Below, piece after piece: positions 1 to 5,386 of a stretch of 5,386 bases of DNA. A program made the position numbers and the translations under genes. Within the stretch, counting starts at the first letter, position 1. Each line of letters starts with the position of its first letter. Under the pieces are notes generated by a model. It did not search any database, had not been told where the DNA came from, and was given only the letters and a program-made list of their open reading frames with translations. This stretch comes from CAMCVE01 sp039920645 (GTDB lineage Bacteria; Bdellovibrionota; UBA2428): contig JBDSDI010000302.1 of the NCBI GenBank assembly GCA_039920645.1, forward strand, positions 1-5,386, written 5' to 3'.

Positions 1-561
1 CATCCCGGGAAGAATAACGCCGGCCATCCACGGATCGTAATATACGAGAATTTCCTGAAGCCCGAGGAAGTACCACGGCGCCTTTGCGATCGCGGGCGTA
101 ACCCCGGCGTTCGCTGGATCCTCGAGCGGAGCCTTGAGAAGAATGGACCATCCGATAAGGAAGGCCGTGAAGAGGACCATGCAGATTAGCTCTGAGTAGA
201 CGAGGTCGGGCCAAGTGTAGACACGTTTGTCGGATTCCAGCTTTTCAAGGTTCGGCTTGCCTTCGGCCATGAGGTCGTCATTCAAAAGACCACGACGCAT
301 CGAGAGCCAAAAGAAGAACGCCACGCTGTAGATCATCATCCAGATCGGCACGTTGTCGGGCTTGAGGGCTTCTTTGCGGAAGTTCACGTCCATCAGCGCC
401 CATCCGAGGGCGATCAGGGAGAAGAGAAGGACCATCTTGATGACCTTCGGAGAAGTCCAGATACGGTAGTACTTCATAATGAGTACCCACCCGATCACTG
501 CACCCGAGAAGAAGATCGTCGGGTTACTCAGGAAGTTTACAATGCCTTTAAGCCAATCCAT
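1..561 (-). CDS. Cytochrome b C-terminal (subunit IV-like) subunit of Rieske/cyt b complex, partial
   Basis: The reading frame starts at an ATG at 561 and stays open for 187 codons to the window edge, so the C-terminus is missing. Residues about 114-187 match the C-terminal domain of cytochrome b: a YTWPDL stretch, a membrane helix (about 120-142) ending in LLKAPLEDPAN, then APWYFLGLQE (161-170) and YYDPW. This is the Qo-site half of a split cytochrome b, which with the four-helix subunit and the Rieske protein oxidises quinol in the cytoplasmic membrane. The canonical PEWY Qo motif reads APWY (161-164), so the Glu is replaced by Pro, as in several menaquinol-using complexes. Before the conserved part lie about three further hydrophobic segments (about 14-31, 41-59, 71-90), which the short plant and cyanobacterial subunit IV lacks. 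A strong ribosome-binding site 9 nt upstream supports this start. It lies 25 bp after the cytochrome b stop and is surely co-transcribed with it. Confidence 0.9.
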   Translation of the reverse strand, partial: MDWLKGIVNFLSNPTIFFSGAVIGWVLIMKYYRIWTSPKVIKMVLLFSLIALGWALMDVNFRKEALKPDNVPIWMMIYSVAFFFWLSMRRGLLNDDLMAEGKPNLEKLESDKRVYTWPDLVYSELICMVLFTAFLIGWSILLKAPLEDPANAGVTPAIAKAPWYFLGLQEILVYYDPWMAGVILPGM

Positions 562-570
562 TGCGCTCTA

Positions 571-578
571 CTCCTCTC
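571..578 (-). promoter_or_regulatory. Ribosome-binding site for the cyt b C-terminal subunit
   Basis: On the minus strand GAGAGGAG lies 9 nt before the ATG at 561, a near-ideal Shine-Dalgarno sequence and spacing. It fixes the start upstream of the extra N-terminal membrane segments, rather than at an internal Met closer to the conserved domain. Confidence 0.7.
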
Positions 579-586
579 GCGTCTCC

Positions 587-1372
587 TTAGAGAGGACCCG
601 AGATGCCTCCATCTTTGCGGACGCGCCAGAAGTGCACGGCGATCAACATCGCTGCGACAAAAGGAAGCGCGATGCAGTGAAGAACATAAAAACGCAGAAG
701 CGTCGCTTCTCCGATGAAACGGCCCGCGAGCAATCCGAACTTGGCATCGTTGCCGGAGTGGACCAGCGAAATATCGCCGATTTTAAGGAGCATCGTGCCG
801 GGACCTTCGACACCCGCGAAAGGAGTCGCAGCACCCATATTCGCGCCGACCGTGATCGCCCAGATGGCGAGCTGGTCCCAAGGAAGCAGGTAACCCGTGA
901 AAGAGAGAAGCATTGTGAGGACGAGCAGAATAACACCGACGCCCCAGTTGAATTCGCGAGGGGGTTTATAAGAACCCGTCATGAAGACACGGAACATGTG
1001 CAACCACACCGTAATCACCATCGAGTGAGCGCCCCAGCGGTGAATTTCGCGCAGGATGCCGAGCGGAACGTGTTCACGAAGCGCGATGATATCATTATAG
1101 GCGAATTCCAAAGTCGGTCGGTAGTAGAACATCAGAAGGATGCCGGTCACTGTTTCTACGAGGAAGATGAAGAAAGTCAGACCGCCCATGCACCATGTGA
1201 ACGACATGCGCACGCCAGACTTACGTGTTTTGACGGGGTGAAGGTGAAGCGCAACGTTCGAAAGAACGGCGAGCGACTGGTCGCGTGGGTTATCGGGAGT
1301 TCCGTGGCGGAAAATCGATTTCCAAACTTGAGTCTCGGTGATGTAGTTCCAAAGTTTCTTGAGAGGATTCAT
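587..1372 (-). CDS. Cytochrome b6-type cytochrome b (N-terminal four-helix subunit) of quinol:cytochrome c oxidoreductase
   Basis: A 261-residue integral membrane protein, the dihaem core of the Rieske/cyt b complex, carrying electrons from the Qo to the Qi side. Helix B holds His111 (in HRWGAH) and His125 (in LHMFRVF), 14 apart. Helix D holds His232 (in FYVLH) and His247 (in VHFWRVR), 15 apart, the b6-type spacing; classical bc1 has 14. Cys61, in TWCMGGLTFF just before the FYYRPT segment (83-87), aligns with the cysteine that binds haem ci/cn covalently in b6f and in some Gram-positive bc complexes. The protein ends in ISGPL, as cytochrome b6 does, confirming a split cytochrome b with the C-terminal half encoded next. 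The 18-bp gap after the Rieske stop and the same strand indicate one operon. The start ATG has only a modest GAAGG 13 nt upstream. Identification is very secure; the exact electron acceptor is not visible here. Confidence 0.96.
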   Translation of the reverse strand: MNPLKKLWNYITETQVWKSIFRHGTPDNPRDQSLAVLSNVALHLHPVKTRKSGVRMSFTWCMGGLTFFIFLVETVTGILLMFYYRPTLEFAYNDIIALREHVPLGILREIHRWGAHSMVITVWLHMFRVFMTGSYKPPREFNWGVGVILLVLTMLLSFTGYLLPWDQLAIWAITVGANMGAATPFAGVEGPGTMLLKIGDISLVHSGNDAKFGLLAGRFIGEATLLRFYVLHCIALPFVAAMLIAVHFWRVRKDGGISGPL

Positions 1373-1390
1373 CTTCTAGCTCGTGCCTTC

Positions 1391-1888
1391 TTAAACTTTC
1401 AGGAGGAAATCAGGGTCGCCCCATTGGTTGGCGTCGCGGATCTTGCGGGACTTGTCGATGCGCAGGTTGCCGGCGTCATCCAGAGCGACGGAGTAGCGTT
1501 CAAGAGGACGAGGCGCAGGACCTTCAAAGTTCTGTCCCGTGATGCGGTATCCGCTGCCATGGCAGGGACATTTGAATTTCTTTTCCGAAGCGAGCCAGTT
1601 CGGCGTGCAGCCCAAGTGAGTGCACACGGTGGAAAGAATGTAGAACCCTTCGGGGCTCCGAACGATCCAAACGTTTTGCGTATCTTTGAAACGTTCGTCG
1701 ACTCCAGCGCCGTACTCATCGGGCTTACCGGCACGGAAAGCCATCGGCTTTTCGAAGAGAACGTTCGGGAAGAAGAAACGACCCACCAACGTTGCGATCG
1801 CTCCAACCGCAACACTGAAGGTAGCCCAGCCCACCCAAAACCAGTTGATAAATTCTCTTCGCGTAAGACCTTCGTCGGTATCGGCCAT
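1391..1888 (-). CDS. Rieske 2Fe-2S protein of the quinol:cytochrome c oxidoreductase
   Basis: A 165-residue protein with an N-terminal membrane anchor and a periplasm-facing Rieske domain. It takes the first electron from quinol at the Qo site and passes it to a c-type cytochrome. The two cluster-binding boxes are CTHLGC (Cys89, His91, Cys94) and CPCHGSGY (Cys107, Cys109, His110), giving two Cys and two His ligands plus the disulfide pair Cys94/Cys109. Ser112 and Tyr114, which hydrogen-bond the cluster and raise its potential in bc1 Rieske proteins, are both kept. Residues 9-36 have a twin-arginine pattern (TRREF) followed by a hydrophobic helix, as expected of a Tat-exported, uncleaved anchor. 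GAGGAG lies 11 nt before the ATG, and an in-frame stop just upstream excludes a longer start. It heads the left gene block, after a 101-bp gap with a candidate promoter. Confidence 0.96.
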   Translation of the reverse strand: MADTDEGLTRREFINWFWVGWATFSVAVGAIATLVGRFFFPNVLFEKPMAFRAGKPDEYGAGVDERFKDTQNVWIVRSPEGFYILSTVCTHLGCTPNWLASEKKFKCPCHGSGYRITGQNFEGPAPRPLERYSVALDDAGNLRIDKSRKIRDANQWGDPDFLLKV

Positions 1889-1915
1889 GCTCCCAGATGC
1901 TCCTCAAACTACCTC

Positions 1916-1943
1916 AATATAGCCTCGTCGAAATAATCATCAA
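1916..1943 (-). promoter_or_regulatory. Candidate sigma70-type promoter for the Rieske/cyt b genes
   Basis: On the minus strand TTGATG (positions 1943-1938, 4 of 6 to consensus) is separated by 16 bp from TATATT (1921-1916, 5 of 6). Transcription would start near 1909, leaving a leader of about 20 nt with the GAGGAG ribosome-binding site at 1905-1900. The surrounding gap is AT-rich against GC-richer genes, and it is the only sizeable gap between genes in the window. This is pattern matching only; the sigma factor preferences of this organism are unknown. Confidence 0.45.
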
Positions 1944-1977
1944 TACAAGTTTAAGTCATCAGAAAATCTATAATTTT

Positions 1978-2008
1978 CGCGCTGCAGTATTAACGCAGTT
2001 GCAGCGCG
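1978..2008 (-). terminator. Hairpin over the end of the HEAT-repeat gene, possible weak terminator or mRNA-processing stem
   Basis: CGCGCTGCA at 1978-1986 and TGCAGCGCG at 2000-2008 are a perfect 9-bp inverted repeat with a 13-nt loop. The stop codon of the HEAT-repeat gene (1992-1990) lies inside the loop. It sits between the nuo-type block and the Rieske block, where transcription might end or be tapered. Downstream on the minus strand the sequence is AAAATTATAGATTTT, without a clean T-run, and a terminating ribosome would cover the stem, so an intrinsic terminator is not assured. It could instead protect the 3' end of the upstream message. Confidence 0.35.
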
Positions 2009-2985
2009 GAGATCGCAGCTTGTCGAAGCTTGAGATGCGGGTGCTCATGCGCGATCACGGCAAGCTTTTCTTTGAGCGGACCCGCCGGGCGTTGAGCGAT
2101 GAGACGAAAAGCTTGTTCGATACTTAAAAGAAGCGACTCCGTGAGAACTTCGTCGCCCTCGCCCTCGATGGTGGCATCGCGACGAACGCGGCTAGCGAGG
2201 TCCAGAAGCTCTTTTAGGACCGGTTCAGCCTCGGGATCCTGCCAACGTCCCAAAGCGAAGCCTGCGTTCCAACGAACGTCGCTCACGGAGTCACTTCTGA
2301 TTTCGAGCAGCTTGGGCCTGAAAAAAGCGCGTGATTCCGAACTTTGGGCCAGAACGCCGACGGCGAAAACGGCAACTTTACGCAGAGCAGGATCTTCTTC
2401 TCCCAGAGCCTCAAGCAGATGCGCCTCAGCATTGGGCGCCAGAGGCATCTGAAGTCGTGTCAACGCAAGGATCACGGGAATCTGGACTTCAACCCACTCA
2501 CGCACGGGAGTTGCCACAAAAATCTCGCTCAACTCTTGATGGGCCGACGTGGGGAAGCGACTGAACCCGATGACCGTCGCAAGTCCACCGAGGTAAGTCG
2601 CGTCGGGAGCTTCTTGTGAAGTTCCTTTTCCTGCGATGGCTTGCTTGATGATTTCGGAAAACCGCTTCGTCTGAGCGGCATCCGGCGCAAGACGCAGTTT
2701 GTCCTGATTTTGTTCTCGGGATTCGAAAAGATGCAGCCGGCGCGCCCACTCGAGGGAGGCCATACGTTTCGAGTCGGCACGTCCGTCGAGAGTGCGGGCG
2801 TAGAGATCGCCAGGACTCAGATCTTCGTGCGCGATCCATCCGATACTCCAGAAAATAACGACAAAAACGCAGCAGACGAGAACAAAAAGTATCGCGAGGC
2901 TCTTGAAAGTCTTTTGTGAAGAACCCGACGTTTCGGGCTTGCGAAATGCCGGAAGTTTTTTCGAAGACGTTTCGAGATCGTCCAT
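1990..2985 (-). CDS. Membrane-anchored HEAT-repeat protein of unknown function
   Basis: A 331-residue protein. Residues 1-27 are polar and basic, 28-52 form one strongly hydrophobic helix, and the remainder is soluble. The positive charges before the helix predict the N-terminus in the cytoplasm and the long domain in the periplasm. From about residue 160 the protein consists of helical HEAT / PBS-lyase-like repeats: a DPALRKVAVFAVG unit (198-210), a SDVRWNAGFALGRW unit (235-248) followed by DPEAEPVLKELL, and a C-terminal LKLRQAAISAL (318-328). Such repeats are protein-binding scaffolds; no catalytic motif is visible. It starts 2 bp after the nuoI stop with GAAGGG 6 nt upstream of the ATG, so it is translated from the nuo-type message, and the Rieske gene follows 101 bp later. 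An assembly or scaffolding role for complex I or the bc complex is a guess from context only. The gene call is firm, the function unknown. Confidence 0.85.
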   Translation of the reverse strand: MDDLETSSKKLPAFRKPETSGSSQKTFKSLAILFVLVCCVFVVIFWSIGWIAHEDLSPGDLYARTLDGRADSKRMASLEWARRLHLFESREQNQDKLRLAPDAAQTKRFSEIIKQAIAGKGTSQEAPDATYLGGLATVIGFSRFPTSAHQELSEIFVATPVREWVEVQIPVILALTRLQMPLAPNAEAHLLEALGEEDPALRKVAVFAVGVLAQSSESRAFFRPKLLEIRSDSVSDVRWNAGFALGRWQDPEAEPVLKELLDLASRVRRDATIEGEGDEVLTESLLLSIEQAFRLIAQRPAGPLKEKLAVIAHEHPHLKLRQAAISALQLR

Positions 2986-2987
2986 CC

Positions 2988-3521
2988 TCAGCCCTTCGGC
3001 AGCGGGTTTTCGTCTTTGAAATTCAGGTAGTCGTAGACCAAATTGTCACGGTCGAATTTCGAATACTCGAACTCGGTCGTGTGAACGATGCATTCCGTAG
3101 GACAGACTTCGGTACACAGACCGCAGAAACAGCAGAGTGCTTCGTCGATGTCGAAACGCAGTAGCTTGAGTTTGACGGGTTTAGATCCGAATTCGGCGGG
3201 CGTCCGCGCTTCTGGATTTTCATCTTCCGCCTTCTTGCGGCTCTCAATAGTGATGCACTCAACGGGACAAATGACCGCGCACTGATTGCAGGCGATGCAG
3301 CCTTCTTGGTGCATGAAGAGCCGGTTACGGGAAATCGATGGGATGTCGTCTTTGACTTCGGGATAGCTGATCGTGACGGGGCCTGCGCCGTAGTCATAGC
3401 CGCCACGTATCGTACGAACGCCCTGGGTTTTCAGGAACGAGCGCCCGGTTACGCGCATGCCTTTGTAGACCGAGGTCACGGCGTCATAGATGTTCTTGAA
3501 ATATTCGCGAATCGGGTTCAT
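2988..3521 (-). CDS. nuoI: NADH-quinone oxidoreductase subunit I (NuoI, 2x[4Fe-4S])
   Basis: A 177-residue ferredoxin-like subunit that carries the N6a and N6b clusters and relays electrons towards NuoB and the quinone site on the cytoplasmic face of the membrane. The two binding motifs are CIACNQCAVICP (Cys75, 78, 81, 85) and CCFCGLCTEVCP (Cys130, 133, 136, 140), each CxxCxxCxxxCP, so all eight ligands are present. Residues 1-40 form the expected N-terminal membrane-surface region. The linker between the motifs is longer than in E. coli NuoI (45 residues from Cys85 to Cys130, against about 29), with a charged insert around 95-113. The ATG overlaps the nuoD stop in TGATG, with GAGG 10 nt upstream, so translation is coupled to nuoD. 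A ferredoxin or other 8Fe protein is unlikely given the NuoI-type flanks (RNRLFMHQEG, EFEYSKFDRDNLVYD). Confidence 0.96.
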   Translation of the reverse strand: MNPIREYFKNIYDAVTSVYKGMRVTGRSFLKTQGVRTIRGGYDYGAGPVTISYPEVKDDIPSISRNRLFMHQEGCIACNQCAVICPVECITIESRKKAEDENPEARTPAEFGSKPVKLKLLRFDIDEALCCFCGLCTEVCPTECIVHTTEFEYSKFDRDNLVYDYLNFKDENPLPKG

Positions 3522-4669
3522 CAGCGGTCCACCTCTCCCAAAACGATATCAATGCTGCCGAGATATGCGACGACGTCGGCAATCATCATTCCGCGGCACA
3601 TCTCGTCCATCGAGCTGACGGAAATGAAACAGGGAGATTTCGCCTTTACGCGCCAAGGTTTTTTCGAACCGTCGGCCACAATGTGATAACCGAGAGTGCC
3701 GCGAGGACATTCGGTTTCCATGTAAATTTCGCCGACGGGTTTGGGGGATTTTGAAATCTTACCCATCGCTTCGCCCTCGGGAATCGCCTCAACGGCCTGA
3801 GAGATGATCTTGAGCGACTGATACATTTCCTTGATACGAACGTAATAACGGTTCCAGCAATCGCCGACGACGCCGCGCTCGCCGAGACCGATACAAACGT
3901 CGAACTCATATTTTTGGTAACCGGAGTAGGGCTCGTCGCGGCGCATGTCATAGGAGACACCGCTCGCCCGAAGGTTCGGTCCGCTGAAACCGTAGGACAC
4001 CGCTTGAGCAGCGCTTACAGTTCCGACGTCGGCCGTCCGGCTGATGAAAATGGAGTTCATCGTGAGCAGATCTTCGACTTCGTCGAGAACAGGTTTGAAG
4101 TATTTTGTGAAGTCCTTGATCTTGTCGATGACGCCGGGACTTAAGTCGCGGCTGACGCCACCCGGGCGAATGTAATTATAAAGAAGACGAGCACCGCAGA
4201 TTTCTTCGAAAAGACGGAGGACGTGTTCGCGATCGCGGAACGCGTTAATGAACGGAGCGAATCCGCCCATATCCAAAGCGTAGGTTCCGATCGCGAGAAG
4301 GTGCGAAGCGATGCGCTGGAGTTCGCAGACAATCACGCGAATCGACTGGGCGCGTTCGGGAGCTTCGAAACCAAGAAGTTTTTCGACAGCGAGCGCGTAA
4401 CCGAGTTCTTGGCTCATGGCTGCGACGTAGTCCATACGATCCGTAAAGGGGACGACCTGAACGTACTCGCGGCTCTCGGCGTGCTTTTCGAAGCACCGGT
4501 GAAGGTAACCGATATCGGGATACGCAGCACGGATGATTTCACCGTCGGAATGGATCTGAACGCGCAAAACTCCGTGGGTCGAAGGATGCTGTGGGCCCAT
4601 GTTGATTGTGAGTTCTTCGGTCTTAAGGCCGACCGTTTCTTCATTCTGAGGCGACGTGAAGTCTTGCAT
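3521..4669 (-). CDS. nuoD: NADH-quinone oxidoreductase subunit D (NuoD, 49-kDa-type)
   Basis: A 382-residue complex I subunit related to the large subunit of NiFe hydrogenases. With NuoB it forms the quinone-reduction chamber. Diagnostic features are GPQHPSTHG (25-33; His28 corresponds to the quinone-site His), RMDYVAAMSQELGYA (78-92; Tyr81 is the quinone-headgroup Tyr), ALDMGGFAPF (131-140; Asp133 pairs with that His), RPGGVSRDL (168-176), PLRASG-type and YDMRRDEPY loops (about 231-248), and the canonical C-terminal GEVDR. The hydrogenase nickel-binding cysteine pairs are absent, so this is not an Ech-type hydrogenase. The frame stays open upstream to 5029, but that part overlaps nuoC and lacks family similarity. 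The ATG at 4669 was chosen because it overlaps the nuoC stop (TAATG), has GAAGG 10 nt upstream, and gives the usual family length. It is separate from nuoC, unlike the fused NuoCD of E. coli. Confidence 0.97.
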   Translation of the reverse strand: MQDFTSPQNEETVGLKTEELTINMGPQHPSTHGVLRVQIHSDGEIIRAAYPDIGYLHRCFEKHAESREYVQVVPFTDRMDYVAAMSQELGYALAVEKLLGFEAPERAQSIRVIVCELQRIASHLLAIGTYALDMGGFAPFINAFRDREHVLRLFEEICGARLLYNYIRPGGVSRDLSPGVIDKIKDFTKYFKPVLDEVEDLLTMNSIFISRTADVGTVSAAQAVSYGFSGPNLRASGVSYDMRRDEPYSGYQKYEFDVCIGLGERGVVGDCWNRYYVRIKEMYQSLKIISQAVEAIPEGEAMGKISKSPKPVGEIYMETECPRGTLGYHIVADGSKKPWRVKAKSPCFISVSSMDEMCRGMMIADVVAYLGSIDIVLGEVDR

Positions 4670-5277
4670 TAGAGAGGCACCTTCATCCCATTGTATTCTT
4701 CGGGGAATTCGTAGTCTTTGCGAAGAGGATGTCCGACCCAATCCGGTGGCAAAAGAATGCGTTTGTGGTTCGGGTGACCTTCGAAATGGATTCCGAGCAG
4801 ATCGTAGCATTCGCGCTCGTACCAGTTTGCAGCGCGGTACAGCGAAGTTACAGAAGGCACTTTCGGTGCCGCGCGATTCAGCTGCGCCTTGATCATGATG
4901 TGATGTTTGTGAACGTAGGACTGAAGAACGTAAACGACTTCGATACAGTCGAAAGCCTTCAACTGAGATTCGACGCCTTCGGGCTTCGGCGGATAATCGA
5001 CTGCCGAGACGACCTGAAGATTTGTGCAATAAAAACGTTCGTCATCGCGGAGAAATTTGAGAACGCTCAACACGCTCTCGGCGCTAACGATGACGTAAGG
5101 CGTACCGATGTGCGCTTTTTCCACGGCAACGACGACGCTAGCGCCGACTTTTTGTCGGAGCGCGTCCGCGACATCATCGACGGATTTCGGAACTGCGCTT
5201 CCCAAGACTTGAGGAACGTTAGCAACAGGACTACTATGAAATGTGCGTGTTGCAATTTGGCCTTTTGATTCGCTCAT
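4669..5277 (-). CDS. nuoC: NADH-quinone oxidoreductase subunit C (NuoC, 30-kDa-type)
   Basis: A 202-residue soluble subunit of the complex I connecting module, which packs against NuoD and NuoI on the cytoplasmic side. The C-terminal signature of the 30-kDa family is complete: ANWYERECYDLLGIHFEGHP (150-169), then RILLPPDWVGHPLRKDYE (173-190). The middle (about 76-135) has the family's alpha/beta pattern with FYCTNLQVVSAVDYP (82-96). The first 30 residues are poorly conserved, which is usual. The ATG at 5277 is preceded by GAGGG 3 nt upstream and GGAG 13 nt upstream, neither ideally spaced, so the exact start is a little uncertain. It is coupled to nuoD by a one-base overlap. No nuoB is visible directly upstream, where it would usually be. 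Confidence 0.96.
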   Translation of the reverse strand: MSESKGQIATRTFHSSPVANVPQVLGSAVPKSVDDVADALRQKVGASVVVAVEKAHIGTPYVIVSAESVLSVLKFLRDDERFYCTNLQVVSAVDYPPKPEGVESQLKAFDCIEVVYVLQSYVHKHHIMIKAQLNRAAPKVPSVTSLYRAANWYERECYDLLGIHFEGHPNHKRILLPPDWVGHPLRKDYEFPEEYNGMKVPL

Positions 5278-5338
5278 TTACCCTCGATATCTCCAGTGCC
5301 TCAAATTACCCACGGTCGACGGTATTTACAAGCCCGCG

Positions 5339-5386
5339 TCACAAATGAAATCCCTTTGAAAGCAGAGCGACATAACCCATGAGGAC
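5339..5386 (-). CDS. Possible C-terminal tail of an upstream membrane protein, partial
   Basis: From the right edge the minus strand reads 15 codons, with a hydrophobic core (GYVALL) followed by SKGFHL, to a TGA at 5341-5339. A hydrophobic stretch ending in a basic tail would fit the C-terminus of a membrane subunit such as NuoA, but 15 residues cannot prove this, and no NuoB-like C-terminus is seen. The 61 bp between this stop and nuoC hold the nuoC ribosome-binding site and nothing else recognisable. It could equally be non-coding leader. Confidence 0.25.
   Translation of the reverse strand, partial: VLMGYVALLSKGFHL

Noticed and set aside
278..490. A 70-codon minus-strand frame
   Set aside because: It is out of frame with the cytochrome b C-terminal subunit, whose membrane-protein sequence is clear across the same bases.
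479..1936. A 485-codon open frame on the plus strand
   Set aside because: It lies antisense to the clear Rieske and cytochrome b genes, is rich in Arg, Glu and His in the way reverse-strand frames are, and resembles no family. It is a codon-bias shadow.
1930..1943. Possible FNR-type box starting TTGAT
   Set aside because: Only the left half (TTGAT) is present; the matching ATCAA half-site at the right spacing is missing.
1962..1978. Inverted repeat GAAAAT/ATTTTC with a 5-nt loop
   Set aside because: It is short, purely AT-rich and abuts the stronger hairpin; such repeats arise by chance in AT-rich gaps, and no T-run follows.
4223..4672. A 149-codon plus-strand frame opposite nuoD
   Set aside because: It is antisense to the conserved N-terminal part of NuoD, has no recognisable domain, and arises from nuoD codon bias.
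4670..5029. A 120-codon upstream in-frame extension of nuoD
   Set aside because: It overlaps nuoC completely in another frame, has no complex I similarity, and the start at 4669 has a ribosome-binding site and a coupled TAATG junction. It is not a NuoCD fusion.
5300..5333. Possible promoter TTGTAA-17-TAATTT before nuoC
   Set aside because: The spacing fits, but the boxes match consensus at only 4 and 3 of 6 positions, and nuoC is probably read from an upstream operon promoter.
1..5386. tRNA, rRNA, CRISPR, insertion sequence or phage features
   Set aside because: The window is filled almost end to end by respiratory genes; no cloverleaf, direct-repeat array, transposase or terminal repeats were seen on reading.

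Overview
This is a respiratory-chain locus from a bacterium. All recognisable genes are on the minus strand, so the biological reading order runs from high to low coordinates: nuoC, nuoD, nuoI, a membrane-anchored HEAT-repeat protein, a Rieske iron-sulfur protein, a cytochrome b6-type cytochrome b, and the first 187 codons of a second cytochrome b subunit that runs off the left edge. Coding density is very high. No tRNA, rRNA, mobile element, CRISPR array or integration site was seen.

Right block (about 5277 to 1990, minus strand). nuoC, nuoD and nuoI encode the matrix-arm subunits of complex I (NADH:quinone oxidoreductase or a relative) around the quinone site and the N6 iron-sulfur clusters. 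nuoC/nuoD join as TAATG and nuoD/nuoI as TGATG. The HEAT-repeat gene follows nuoI after only 2 bp, so these four look like one translationally coupled unit. The subset is unusual: nuoE, nuoF, nuoG and nuoH, normally between nuoD and nuoI, are absent here, nuoJ does not follow nuoI, and nuoB is not recognisable just upstream of nuoC.

Left block (1888 to 1, minus strand). After a 101-bp AT-rich gap that holds a hairpin and a plausible sigma70-type promoter come the genes of a quinol:cytochrome c oxidoreductase (Rieske/cytochrome b complex). Cytochrome b is split as in b6f: a four-helix subunit with the two haem-b histidine pairs at b6-like spacing (14 and 15 residues) and a cysteine at the position that binds haem ci/cn covalently, then a separate C-terminal subunit. 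That subunit has an APWY Qo motif in place of PEWY, which points to menaquinone, and about three extra N-terminal membrane segments.

Together the window links quinone reduction (complex I) to quinol oxidation (Rieske/cyt b). The organism is probably a menaquinone-using, Gram-negative-type bacterium of moderate GC content, perhaps from the former Deltaproteobacteria or Bdellovibrionota, but this assignment is low-confidence inference. The families are known; the points of interest are the gene order, the embedded HEAT-repeat protein, and the hybrid features of the bc complex. I saw no convincing evidence of a wholly new system.
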